Assembly: GCF_000325665.1 (NCBI RefSeq)
Contig: NC_019908.1
Location: forward strand, 868,001 to 932,000
Length of the DNA: 64,000 bases
Reading direction: 5' to 3'
From: Brachyspira pilosicoli P43/6/78
Lineage (GTDB): Bacteria > Spirochaetota > Brachyspiria > Brachyspirales > Brachyspiraceae
Shown: one piece after another, positions 8,604 to 17,779 of the stretch
Layout of the letters: every line of letters starts with the position of its first letter
Position numbering within the stretch: position 1 is the first letter of the stretch
Notes under the pieces: generated by a model
What the model was told of the DNA's origin: nothing
Database searches by the model: none
What the model saw: only the letters and a program-made list of their open reading frames with translations
Translations under genes and position numbers: made by a program

Positions 8604-10061
8604 ATGAACACTATAAAAAATATTTTAATTATTGCATTAATAATTTCTTCTTTAACATCTTGTAAAGTTAAAGATTCTATAAGTGAATTTCAAAAATTAA
8701 AAACAATAGAAAATACAGAAGATAATGGTGCTTTGAGCGAATTTTTAAAATCCCTTCCAAAAAAAGAAGAACTGAATGCACAAACACCATACAATGAATT
8801 AACAACCTTCTTAAAAGGAAGAGACCAAATATTATCATCAAACTATAAAGATGGTTTTGAAACTTTAGCTAGATTTTTGTTTACATATCCTTCAAGTTAT
8901 TATCAAAGTGAGGCTTCATATTTACTTGGTCAAGCTTTAATTTATATGGTAGAAAATGACCCGCTTTATATGGACGCTTTTTACAATAAACTAATATCTG
9001 AAGGAATTGTAGAGGGAGAAGAAAACTCTGCTAATACTAATGTTAATACTGCAACTACAAATAGAAGTAAAGAATTATTAAATATTTATAATCAATTAGG
9101 AATAAAAATTAAAGATAATGTTTATACATTTAACGGGGCTATATTCGACAGAATAGTTGCAGATAGTGAAAGCGTATTTCCGCTCAAAGATTTTGCCTAC
9201 TACTTTGGAATGCGTCATAGATTTCAAACAATATCATCTGCAGAAGATAAAGAAAAATATTTAAGCAATGTAAATTATCTAAAAAGATTTTCAGATAGAT
9301 ATAGAACAAGCATACTTCAAGAGAACATATTAAATAATAAATCATATTTTCCAGATGTGCTTCCTTTTGAATTAACTGGAAATGAAAAAACAGAATATGA
9401 TAAAACAATGAAAACTATTAAAGATAGAATAGAGGCAATTAAACCTGTATTAAATGAAGATTATTATATAAGAGGAAATGGCATTATTATAAGAGACAGA
9501 ATACCTGCTATTAGTATAGGAAAAGAGACAGAATTATATGTAATGCAAAACTATGACTTTGTTACTGTATTAAATAAAACAAATGTATATAATAACAAAG
9601 AGAGAGAAAATGAGGATTGGTCTTTAGTGAGATATGATACATACTATGGTCCTATAATTGGCTGGAGCTATTCTAGATATATGACTAATGATATAGAACC
9701 AGTAAAAGATGTATTTGAACATTATAAGTCAGCTATGAATTATTATAAGAATTATGATTATTTAAAATCTGCAAATTATTTCTCTTATATATTAAATCAA
9801 AAAACTACAAATTATTTTACAGATAAATCAGTATATTTCCTCTGGAAAGTTAATAACAAAATAGGCGAAATTGTAAGCTCTAAAGACAGTCTTTATTATG
9901 ATTATGTTTTAGAATATCCAAAGTATTTTTATTATAATACCAACACATCCGTATTACAAAGCTCAACACTTTTATATAACTATTTAGTAAAAATAATGCC
10001 AACTAATCCGTATAGATTTGTTATAAGCGGAGACAGTGAAGCAGAATATAGCGTAGATTAA
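8604..10061 (+). CDS. Predicted lipoprotein with TPR-like and SH3-like regions
   Basis: Not recognised as a named family. The start MNTIKNILIIALIISSLTSC is a lipoprotein signal peptide with Cys20, so the protein is membrane-anchored outside the cytoplasm (485 aa). Residues about 65-130 look like a tetratricopeptide pair (FLFTYPSSYYQSEASYLLGQAL), and a second similar stretch lies near 370-410. Between them, about residues 290-370, a segment with ISIGKETELYVMQ, WSLVRYD and IIGWSYSRYM resembles a bacterial SH3 domain, often a wall- or peptide-binding module. It is coupled to ptsI (one-base gap) and ends before a strong bidirectional terminator. Confidence 0.75.
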   Translation: MNTIKNILIIALIISSLTSCKVKDSISEFQKLKTIENTEDNGALSEFLKSLPKKEELNAQTPYNELTTFLKGRDQILSSNYKDGFETLARFLFTYPSSYYQSEASYLLGQALIYMVENDPLYMDAFYNKLISEGIVEGEENSANTNVNTATTNRSKELLNIYNQLGIKIKDNVYTFNGAIFDRIVADSESVFPLKDFAYYFGMRHRFQTISSAEDKEKYLSNVNYLKRFSDRYRTSILQENILNNKSYFPDVLPFELTGNEKTEYDKTMKTIKDRIEAIKPVLNEDYYIRGNGIIIRDRIPAISIGKETELYVMQNYDFVTVLNKTNVYNNKERENEDWSLVRYDTYYGPIIGWSYSRYMTNDIEPVKDVFEHYKSAMNYYKNYDYLKSANYFSYILNQKTTNYFTDKSVYFLWKVNNKIGEIVSSKDSLYYDYVLEYPKYFYYNTNTSVLQSSTLLYNYLVKIMPTNPYRFVISGDSEAEYSVD

Positions 10062-10089
10062 AATAATAATATAATAGAAAAAGAAATAA

Positions 10090-10126
10090 AAAAGCCTCTT
10101 AAAATATTTTAAGGGGCTTTCTTGTT
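10090..10126. terminator. Bidirectional rho-independent terminator
   Basis: AAAGCCTCTTAAAA and TTTAAGGGGCTTT (10091-10120) form a long stem with one G-U pair and a tiny loop. It is flanked by A's on the left and T's on the right. It separates the plus-strand lipoprotein gene from the convergent pta gene and can serve both. Confidence 0.85.
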
Positions 10127-10145
10127 ATTAAATTAAATAATTAAA

Positions 10146-11147
10146 TTATTGCAAAGAAGTTAAAACTACTAAGTCAGCAATATCTTGAGCAGAACAGCCT
10201 CTTGAAAGGTCATTAGCAGGTTTAGCAATACCTTGAAGCATAGGACCAATAGCAGTACATTTACCAACTCTCTGAGCAATTTTATAACCAATATTACCAG
10301 CATTCAAATTAGGGAATATAAGTACATTAGCATTACCTTTAACTTTAGAGTTAGGTGCTTTTTGTTCTCCTACTTTTGGAACTATAGCAGCATCAAATTG
10401 AAGCTCACCGTCATAAACAAAATTAACATTTCTTGAATCTAATATTTTTTTAGCTTCTATCACTTTATCAACAGATTCATGACTTGCAGAACCTTTAGTA
10501 GAGAAAGATAAGAATGCAACTCTAGGGTCTTTACCAGTCATTTTTCTAAAAGAATCAGCAGTAGACTCAGCAATATCAGCAAGCTGTTCAGAAGTAGGAT
10601 CAGGTATAACAGCACAATCAGCAAAACAAGCCATACCATCATCAAATAAAGCCTTATCAGGACTCTCTACAAAGAATGTAGAAGATAAAGTTTTAATTCC
10701 TGGTTTTAATCCAATTAAAAATAAAGCAGCTCTAAGCATCTCACCTGTAGCATATACTGCCCCTCCAACCATACCATCAGCTCCGCCGTCAGCTAAAATA
10801 GCAGCACCAGTATATACAGAATTATAAACTATAAGCTCTTTAGCTTGGTCTCTAGTCATTCCTTTTTTCTCTCTAGCTTTAAATAATAATTCTATATAGT
10901 TTTCTGTTTTAGATTCTGTTTTAGGGTCGAATACTCTAGCAAAACTATCTCCTAATACAAGTGAATTTTCTCTTGCTAAAGCCTCTACTTTAGCTTTGTC
11001 TCCTATTAAGATAACATCTTTTGCTAAACCTTCTTTTTTTAGTATGACAGCAGCCTTAACATGTCTTTCATCATACCCCTCTGCTAAAACTATGCTTTTA
11101 GGATTAGCCTTAACCTTTTCTCTTAAACTATCCATAAATGATGCCAT
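10146..11147 (-). CDS. pta: Phosphate acetyltransferase
   Basis: Interconverts acetyl-CoA and acetyl phosphate; with acetate kinase it makes ATP and acetate during fermentation. The 333-residue protein is the short, single-domain Pta type. It shows SIVLAEGYDERHVKAA at the start, a GGADGMVGGAVYATGEMLRAAL block, FADCAVIPDPTSEQLADIA, VAFLSFSTKGSA and a C-terminal GPMLQGIAKPANDLSRGC, all typical. GAGGTG lies 8 bases or so upstream of the ATG. No ackA neighbour appears. G+C in this gene is slightly higher than its surroundings, as expected for a highly expressed enzyme. Confidence 0.96.
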   Translation of the reverse strand: MASFMDSLREKVKANPKSIVLAEGYDERHVKAAVILKKEGLAKDVILIGDKAKVEALARENSLVLGDSFARVFDPKTESKTENYIELLFKAREKKGMTRDQAKELIVYNSVYTGAAILADGGADGMVGGAVYATGEMLRAALFLIGLKPGIKTLSSTFFVESPDKALFDDGMACFADCAVIPDPTSEQLADIAESTADSFRKMTGKDPRVAFLSFSTKGSASHESVDKVIEAKKILDSRNVNFVYDGELQFDAAIVPKVGEQKAPNSKVKGNANVLIFPNLNAGNIGYKIAQRVGKCTAIGPMLQGIAKPANDLSRGCSAQDIADLVVLTSLQ

Positions 11148-11322
11148 AATAAAACACCTCTTAATAAAAATTAATTTGTAATATTCTAATGCATAAATGA
11201 TTATTTTGCAAACAATTATATTTAGAATATTTTAAATATATATTAAATTATAAACTACAGTATTTTTTTAAAATATTATTGTATAGCTTTTTCACAAATA
11301 CTAAAAAAATATATTGAACTAT

Positions 11323-12703
11323 TTATGACACGCCAAGCATTTTTATAGCTTCAGAAATATGGTCTATACCTATAATCTTAACGCCTTCTATTGATTTGCT
11401 TAATTCTTTTACAGCTCTTTTTGAAATATAAACTTCTTTAAGAGAGAATTTTTTCATCTCTTTTATACGCCTTTCAATAAACCTAACAGGTCTCACCTCA
11501 CCAGAAAGCCCCAATTCTCCAATATAAGCAGTAGTTCTCTGAATAGATATTCCATACATACTCGATACTATAGCCATAGCAATAGAAATATCACTAGCAG
11601 TCTCTTTAACATTAAGACCATTTGCAATATTAATATAAACATCTTGATTAGAAAGATTTATATGACATCTTTTTTCTAATATAGCAATAATAATAAGAAG
11701 CCTGTATTGGTCATAACCTATAGTAAGCCTTCTAGGATAACCAAAAGCACTGCTTCCAACCAAAGCCTCTTGCTCTACACAAAAAACCCTGCTTCCTTCT
11801 ATTACAGGAGTTATCACACTTCCAGCAAATACAGCTTCATTGAGAGAACGAGTAAAAACTCTTGAAGGGTCTTTTACTTCCATAAGCCCATTTTCTACCA
11901 TCTCAAATATTCCAACTTCATCAACTGCCCCATAACGATTTTTTACAGCTCTTAATATTCTATATATACCCTTATCATCACCTTCAAAATATAATACACA
12001 GTCTACAATATGCTCTAATATTTTAGGTCCTGCTATAGTGCCTTCTTTTGTAATATGACCTACCAAAAATATTGTTATGTTTTTTAGTTTTGCTGTTTGC
12101 ATTAATGCCCAAGCACAGTTTTTTATTTGTGCAGGAGAGCCTGCAATGCTATTTGTAGAAGGGCTATATATTGTTTGAATAGAGTCTATTATAGCAAGTG
12201 CTGGAGGTTCATCTAAAAGAGTATTTATTATATTGTCGCAATTTGACTCTGATGATATTAAAAAATCAGAATCTTCTAATGAAAGCCTATCTGCTCTTAA
12301 TTTTATCTGCTCAAGAGATTCCTCTCCTGTGAAATAATAAACTTTCTCTTTTTTAGTCAATATTTGAAGCTACTTGTAAAAGGAGTGTTGACTTACCAAT
12401 TCCTGGTTCTCCACCTATAAGTATCACACTGCCAGATACAATACCGCCGCCCAACACCCTATTAAGTTCATCTATATTAGTTGATGTTCTTATACTATCA
12501 GAAGTTTTAATTTTTTTTATTGAAGTTAATTGTGCTTTGTCTGTAGAGAGTGCATTTTTTACTGTTTTTATCTTGCTTTCTTCAGGTTCTGTAAAAGGCT
12601 TTAAGCTATTCCAAGAGCCGCATGAAGGGCATTTACCCATCCAATTTATAGTGCTCTCTCCGCAATTTTCACAAACAAATACTGTATTAGTTTTCTTCGC
12701 CAT
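11323..12703 (-). CDS. radA: DNA repair protein RadA, reading frame broken by a +1 shift
   Basis: RadA/Sms is a RecA-related helicase that processes recombination intermediates. The N-terminal part (12703 to about 12358) has the zinc finger CENCGESTINWMGKCPSCGSW and Walker A GEPGIGKSTLLLQ. The C-terminal part carries YYFTGEES, LAIIDSIQT, the RadA signature KNRYG and a Lon-like domain. The first frame ends at TAA right after VASNID (12353-12355), and the second frame resumes at TKKEKVYYF. Removing one base restores a 459-residue protein of normal length, the whole gene being one base over a multiple of three. The ATG at 12703, inside the end of the GldG-like gene, is preferred over TTG at 12718. 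Confidence 0.9.
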
Positions 12704-14720
12704 TATTAAATTTCTCAAATATTTTCTTTCTTCTGTTTTTATCTCTACGCCACAACATTACACCAAATAATATAACAATCAAAGGAACAATTACTATATT
12801 AATAAATCTCACAGCCATCTTTATGCTTTCTGGTACTTGATAAGGCGGGTTAAATATAGCACCTTTTCTTCTTATATCCATAAGAGCAGTGTCCCCCACC
12901 ATATAATCAATCATATTCATTAAGAAAATTTTATTAGCATCAAAACCGCTATTTCTAGCCATATCAGGCGAACCAACAACTATAACCCTTCCGCTTGTTG
13001 TGGAGTTTAATCTATTAACATTTGCTATATTTATATTTGTAGAGTTAATAGGAATATCTTTACCATCAAAAGCACTAGTCATACTTCCTTGAGAAATTGC
13101 TGCTATAAGTCTTTTAGAAAGTAAATTACTGTCTTTTGGCATGCCATTCATAGACGAAGTTAATTCATTAGTTTCTACCCAACTCTTATCGCTAGAATAA
13201 AATAATGGTGTAATTTTAGCATCATTACTGCTAATTAATATTTCACTAGATAAAGGAGCAAGCATTAAATTAATACTCTTTGTTATATCAGCTTTTGAAT
13301 TAATATTTTCAGGCATTATAAGAGGTATATAATATAATTTCTGCTCAGGCATACCCTCTTGTAATTGTGCTCTATAAGCATTATCATCAAATATCATATT
13401 TGTAGCTATAGAAAGTCCATAACTTGGAAGTATTTCATTTAATCTATTAGTAACAGGAGTTAAACGAGGTCCGTACATTTGTGCATTAGGGTCATTTTCA
13501 TCTATATGAGCTCCATTAAGCATAAATAATACAGGCTTACCGCTCATTATAAATTGGTCTAACTTATATAATTCAGCATCACTAAAAGGAGTTAAACTTC
13601 CTAAAACTACTAAAGCGTCCATTGTAGAAGGAATGTCTTGTGTATCTAAATTTAGAGGCTGAAAATTATAATTAGCTTCAATCTCTGATGCATATCTGCT
13701 AGCACTAATATAAGCATCATTAGGATTTCCACCATATTGAACTGGTATATCTATAGTATTAGGTTCATTATGTCCTTCTATATAACCAATATTAGCCTTT
13801 AATCCAAGCATGCTGTCTATGCCTTTAGAAATCTCATCTGTGATGCCTGCAAAATCTCCGTATAATATTGAAGAAGTAGAAAGCTCTAATACATCATCAC
13901 CATTTTCTAAAACTAAAGAAAAATATCCGCTTCCTTTTGGAACTATAATAGCACCGTCATTATCTTTTATATCCTGCCATTCTAATTTTTTAATATTAAG
14001 TTTTTTTATTATATCTTCATTTTCCTGATTCTTACTAGACATATCAACATGAGTAAATACTACTTTATTCATTAAGTTTTTATTAGCTTCTGTTACAGCC
14101 TGCATTATACTGTCTGGTATTAACTCTATTGCTCCTATAGGTAAAAGCTCATAAACTTCCGGAGAAGATATATAATAAACATTTAAATTATTTTCTAATC
14201 TGCTTAATTTATCATTTTTATCAATTAACTTTCTTATAATTGTATCAATATTATATTCTAAACCTTCGGTAGACCTTACAAAAGGTATAGACTCTATAGA
14301 ATCACCATATATAAAAGCTAAGCCCATATATGCTATTTTACTGCTTGTTTGGTCTTTTTCTAATACATTTATTTGAGTAGAAGTAATTCCGTATTGATTA
14401 GCCATTGTTGTATTTGTAGAGGCGTCTATTATTTCAAAGCTTATATTTTTTCCTGCTGCTGATTTATATTCTGCAAATAAATCTTTTATATATTTTTCGT
14501 ATGTTGAAAAAGGAGGCGGTAAATTGGGTGTTAAAAAAAACTTCACGCTTAAAGGCTCTTTTAAACTCTTAACTAAAGATTTACTTCCGCTGCTTAAAGA
14601 ATAAACTTTATCTTTAGTTAAATCTATAAAAGGCGTAAATTGATTAACTATAGCATTTATTAAAACAATAATCACAAGTACAAAAATAAAAGTTATTATT
14701 CTATCTTTTCTTTTAGTCAT
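12687..14720 (-). CDS. GldG-like ABC-transporter auxiliary membrane protein
   Basis: Belongs to the GldG/uncharacterised ABC-transport auxiliary family (677 aa). An N-terminal helix (residues about 9-27) is followed by FTPFIDLTKDKVYSLSSGSKSLVKSLKEPLSVKFFLT, the family opening. A large extracytoplasmic domain ends in an AMVVGS-like region (RVIVVGSPDMARN), and a C-terminal helix (about 643-663) is followed by a basic cytoplasmic tail. In other bacteria such proteins accompany an ABC ATPase and permease for gliding or export. No ABC genes lie upstream here; a divergent tRNA does. Its 3' end overlaps the radA start, implying translational coupling. Confidence 0.8.
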   Translation of the reverse strand: MTKRKDRIITFIFVLVIIVLINAIVNQFTPFIDLTKDKVYSLSSGSKSLVKSLKEPLSVKFFLTPNLPPPFSTYEKYIKDLFAEYKSAAGKNISFEIIDASTNTTMANQYGITSTQINVLEKDQTSSKIAYMGLAFIYGDSIESIPFVRSTEGLEYNIDTIIRKLIDKNDKLSRLENNLNVYYISSPEVYELLPIGAIELIPDSIMQAVTEANKNLMNKVVFTHVDMSSKNQENEDIIKKLNIKKLEWQDIKDNDGAIIVPKGSGYFSLVLENGDDVLELSTSSILYGDFAGITDEISKGIDSMLGLKANIGYIEGHNEPNTIDIPVQYGGNPNDAYISASRYASEIEANYNFQPLNLDTQDIPSTMDALVVLGSLTPFSDAELYKLDQFIMSGKPVLFMLNGAHIDENDPNAQMYGPRLTPVTNRLNEILPSYGLSIATNMIFDDNAYRAQLQEGMPEQKLYYIPLIMPENINSKADITKSINLMLAPLSSEILISSNDAKITPLFYSSDKSWVETNELTSSMNGMPKDSNLLSKRLIAAISQGSMTSAFDGKDIPINSTNINIANVNRLNSTTSGRVIVVGSPDMARNSGFDANKIFLMNMIDYMVGDTALMDIRRKGAIFNPPYQVPESIKMAVRFINIVIVPLIVILFGVMLWRRDKNRRKKIFEKFNNGEEN

Positions 14721-14863
14721 AGCTATCCCATTTTTAAAATAATATGCATTATATAAGCAATAATTATATTTGTCAAAGTGTATTTACTTAAAAAACAGTT
14801 GTTTTATTTTTTTGTAATAAAGTTAATATATTTAATAAACAAAATAAAATTTAAAAAAATGTG

Positions 14864-14891
14864 TTGACTTTTTTTTATCGTATGTTATACT
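14864..14891 (+). promoter_or_regulatory. Promoter of tRNA-Phe
   Basis: TTGACT at 14864-14869, 16-base spacer, TATACT at 14886-14891; predicted start at about 14898, five bases before the mature tRNA. Confidence 0.75.
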
Positions 14892-14902
14892 AATTTTCAC
14901 TT

Positions 14903-14975
14903 GCCGAGTTAGCTCAGTAGGTAGAGCAAAGGACTGAAAATCCTTGTGTCTAGGGTTCGATTCCCTGACTCGGCA
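14903..14975 (+). tRNA. tRNA-Phe (anticodon GAA)
   Basis: The 73-base cloverleaf is complete. The acceptor stem GCCGAGT pairs with ACTCGGC, the D-arm is AGCTCAGTAGGTAGAGC, the anticodon stem GGACT-GAAAA-TCC carries GAA, and the T-arm is AGGGTTCGATTCCCT. The discriminator is A and CCA is not encoded. No terminator is seen before the RluA-type gene that starts 24 bases later. Confidence 0.98.
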
Positions 14976-14998
14976 CATTTCCTTACATAAAAATCCAT

Positions 14999-15715
14999 AT
15001 GAACAACTTAGAACAAATTACAAACTTTATAAATCCACTATACGAAGACAATCATATTATAGTAGCTGTAAAACCGCCTAACATTCCAACTCAAGCAGAT
15101 AATACAGGCGATACATCTTTCTTTGAAAATATAAAAGACTACATCAAATTGAAATACAATAAACAAGGTAATGTTTTTTTGGGTTTAGTGCATAGACTCG
15201 ATAGACCTGTATCTGGTGTTATGGTATTTGCTAAAACATCTAAAGCAGCATCAAGATTAAGCGAAGCTATAAGAAACAGAAACTTTCAAAAGACTTATTA
15301 CTGCGTAGTAAAAGGGATATTATTAGAAAAAGAAAATACTCTAGAAAATTATCTCATAAAAAAAACAAACAAACTTGGAAACATTGCTATGGTTGTTTTT
15401 GAAAATACTAAGAATGCTAAAAAAGCTATTCTTCATTATAAAGTATTAAAAGAGGATAATATTAAAAATTTAAGTCTTTTAAAAATAGAACTTGAGACAG
15501 GAAGATTTCATCAAATAAGGGTACAGCTTTCAAATCTTGGGCATGCTATATATGGCGACAGAAAATATGGTTCATACATAAAATATGACAGAGATGATGT
15601 GCCTTTAGCTTTGTTTTCCAAAAGCATTAAATTCCCTCACCCTACAAAAAACGAAGAAATATTTATTGAAGCTAATTTGCCAGATTATAACCCTTGGAAT
15701 ATTTTTAATAATTAA
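14999..15715 (+). CDS. RluA-family pseudouridine synthase
   Basis: Converts specific uridines in rRNA or tRNA to pseudouridine. The 238 residues form just the catalytic domain, without an S4 domain. The catalytic Asp is in GLVHRLDRPVSGVMVFAKTSKAA (HRLDRPVSG), followed by the family's FQKTYYCVVKG, LELETGRFHQIRVQLS-type motif (KIELETGRFHQIRVQLS) and YGDRKYG. Target specificity cannot be told from sequence. The ATG lies 23 bases after the tRNA-Phe gene with no obvious ribosome binding site and no terminator between, so it may be transcribed from the tRNA promoter. Confidence 0.93.
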   Translation: MNNLEQITNFINPLYEDNHIIVAVKPPNIPTQADNTGDTSFFENIKDYIKLKYNKQGNVFLGLVHRLDRPVSGVMVFAKTSKAASRLSEAIRNRNFQKTYYCVVKGILLEKENTLENYLIKKTNKLGNIAMVVFENTKNAKKAILHYKVLKEDNIKNLSLLKIELETGRFHQIRVQLSNLGHAIYGDRKYGSYIKYDRDDVPLALFSKSIKFPHPTKNEEIFIEANLPDYNPWNIFNN

Positions 15716-15787
15716 TAAAAACAATATAGATAATTTTTATATTTTACGATAAAATATATATATAAAAACTATTATGGACTACAACAA

Positions 15788-16840
15788 ATGGAAAGAAAAG
15801 ATTATGATTTACCTTTTTTGTTGAGATACGAAAATGTTGCTTGGTATGAAAACAAAAAAGTAAGAATATTAGATAGAAGAATATACCCTACAGAAATTAG
15901 TTTTGTTGAATGTTATAATTACAGAGAAGTTGCTGAGGCTATATACAACATGGTTACTCAAAGTGCTGGTCCTTATACGGCTTGTGCTATGGGTATGGCT
16001 TTGGCTGCAAGTGAAGTTGAAAAGAAAACCGAAAAAGAACAAATCGAGTTTTTAACAGAAGCTTCTAATGTACTTGCAAACTCTAGACCTACAACTGCAA
16101 ACAGATATAAAATTATAACAGAATCTGCATTAGAAGCTGCTAAAAAAGCATTAAAAGAAGGTAAAAGCCCAGTAGAAGCTATTTTTAATAATGCAATAGA
16201 ATCTCTAAACAGAAGATATTCTATTATGGAAGAAGTTGGAACATACTTAATAAAACTTGTAGAAAACAATTCTTCTATATTAACTCAATGTTTTGGAGAG
16301 ACTATAGTAGCAATGATGTGCAGGGCTGCTAAAAAAGAAAATAAAACTTTTAAAGCATATTGTTTAGAGACTCGTCCATACTTTCAAGGGGCAAGGCTTA
16401 CTTCTTCTTGTTTTTATGAAAGCGGTATAGATGTAACAGTTATTACAGATAATATGGCAGCGTATGTTATGCAAAAAGGTGCTATAAATATATTTACTTC
16501 GGCTGCTGACACCATCACAAGAGACGGATATATTGCAAACAAAATAGGAACTCTTCAAGCTGCAATATTGGCAGACAAATTTGAAATTCCTTATTATGTT
16601 ACAGGAATACCAGACAAAGACAAAAACAAAGGCTCTGATATAGTGATAGAAGAGAGAGATCCAGAACTTGTTTTATCATACAGAGGAATACCTAATACAT
16701 TAAAAGGAGTTAAAGGAATATACCCTTCTTTTGATGTTACTCCTCCAAAACTAATAAGTGCCGTTGTTACAGATAAAGGAATATATTCTCCATACAACTT
16801 AGAAGAATATTTTGAAACAGAGACTAGAGATTTCTATTGA
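15788..16840 (+). CDS. MtnA/eIF2B-family sugar-phosphate isomerase (probable methylthioribose-1-phosphate isomerase)
   Basis: Member of the eIF2B alpha/MtnA/ribose-1,5-bisphosphate isomerase family (350 aa). It shows ANSRPTTANRY (phosphate-binding RPT), LTQCFGET with the likely catalytic Cys, ETRPYFQGARLTSSC, TDNMAAYVM, FTSAADTITRDGYIANKIGT with the catalytic Asp, and C-terminal PSFDVTPPKLISAVVTDKGI. MtnA would convert 5-methylthioribose-1-phosphate to the ribulose form. The usual GADR is replaced by SAAD, so a related sugar phosphate is possible. Two MTA nucleosidases elsewhere in the window fit an MTA salvage route, but no kinase is seen. It is single, followed by repeat copy R2. Confidence 0.8.
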   Translation: MERKDYDLPFLLRYENVAWYENKKVRILDRRIYPTEISFVECYNYREVAEAIYNMVTQSAGPYTACAMGMALAASEVEKKTEKEQIEFLTEASNVLANSRPTTANRYKIITESALEAAKKALKEGKSPVEAIFNNAIESLNRRYSIMEEVGTYLIKLVENNSSILTQCFGETIVAMMCRAAKKENKTFKAYCLETRPYFQGARLTSSCFYESGIDVTVITDNMAAYVMQKGAINIFTSAADTITRDGYIANKIGTLQAAILADKFEIPYYVTGIPDKDKNKGSDIVIEERDPELVLSYRGIPNTLKGVKGIYPSFDVTPPKLISAVVTDKGIYSPYNLEEYFETETRDFY

Positions 16841-17144
16841 TGTAATTTAAAAATTTATCAAAAAGATTTTTTTAATTTTTTATTTGTTGCGTATTTGCTT
16901 TTATTAAAATAAAATAATTTTTACAATTATACCATCAACTTTTTCTCGCCGCAAAAAGTACAAATATTTTATCCTATATGTTAGAATATATATCAAATTA
17001 TAGCATAAAACCTAAATTTTAGTTTAAAAAGCAGTCTTTTTGGTTCTTTGTGCCAACAAAAGAACTGGGGTGCGGGGCAAGGCCCTGCAAATATTTTAAA
17101 CTTAAAAATATAATTTTTGACAAACTTAAATTTTTTAGTATACA
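16841..17144. repeat. Repeat copy R2: modules B and A, inverted orientation
   Basis: Fills the gap 16841-17241. Read on the minus strand it has module A (17026-17095: GCAGGGCCTTGCCCCGCACC, then GTTCTTTTGTTGGCACAAAG) and a short module B (16936-16965). Its right end, 17119-17144, matches in reverse the terminal sequence of copy R1. The left end is degenerate. No credible gene lies in the gap. Confidence 0.65.
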
Positions 17145-17173
17145 TTGACAAAACATATTTATTTCAGTATATT
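17145..17173 (+). promoter_or_regulatory. Promoter for the lipoprotein at 17242
   Basis: TTGACA at 17145-17150, 17-base spacer, TATATT at 17168-17173. It starts immediately after the repeat R2 terminus. A second TTGACA-16-TATACA set (17117-17144) lies in the repeat end itself. Confidence 0.6.
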
Positions 17174-17241
17174 TTATTAAACATTTGAATTTTTTGTTTA
17201 ACTATATTATAATAAAGCAATTAAAATAAATGGATTTCTAA

Positions 17242-17775
17242 ATGAAAAAAATAATTTTTTGTATAATAACTTTAATATCAATATTCGCTATCTCTTGTAA
17301 AAATGAGGGCGGTTCTATATATGCTATGGAGCAAAGATATAAAAACTTTTTAAATATATTGCCTAAAGAAGTAAGAGATGATTATCTATTAACTTCATCA
17401 AAATATTCTAATGAATACAAAATGTGGATTGATGAGTTTGATACTTGGGCTAGTAATACTATAAATAAAGAAAATGAAGATGAAAAAGAAATAGCTTCAA
17501 GATTAACTCCAGATAGAATTGAATATGCATTAGAAACTCTAACAAGCAGAAACTATGAAAGGGCATTGCCTATAGAATTAATGTCAAAAGTAAAAACTCA
17601 CACAGATAATTTGTCATTAAAAATAAAAGAACTTGAGCAAGATGAAGCATTTTCAAACTCTATGTACAAATTAAAACAAGATGAAGCAGTAACTCATTTC
17701 AATACAGAAGATACTATATTTTATTATGTTTGGAATTATTTAATCACAATAAATAGAGACAGAAGATTCCAATAA
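17242..17775 (+). CDS. Small predicted lipoprotein, function unknown
   Basis: A 177-residue protein of no family I recognise. The N-terminus MKKIIFCIITLISIFAISC is a lipoprotein signal with the lipid-bearing Cys at residue 19. The mature part is polar, Glu/Lys-rich and predicted mostly helical (for example TDNLSLKIKELEQDEAF), with three Trp residues near conserved-looking acidic stretches. It is transcribed alone from a clear promoter, and its end faces the convergent YggS gene with only 4 bases between. Probably an outer- or inner-membrane-anchored periplasmic or surface protein. Confidence 0.8.
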   Translation: MKKIIFCIITLISIFAISCKNEGGSIYAMEQRYKNFLNILPKEVRDDYLLTSSKYSNEYKMWIDEFDTWASNTINKENEDEKEIASRLTPDRIEYALETLTSRNYERALPIELMSKVKTHTDNLSLKIKELEQDEAFSNSMYKLKQDEAVTHFNTEDTIFYYVWNYLITINRDRRFQ

Positions 17776-17779
17776 AAAA

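Noticed and set aside
12340-12375. Programmed +1 frameshift in radA
   Set aside because: The break has no Shine-Dalgarno-like stimulator, no slippery codon of the prfB type and no stable downstream hairpin by eye, and seven other genes show the same one-base surplus, so error or slippage is simpler.
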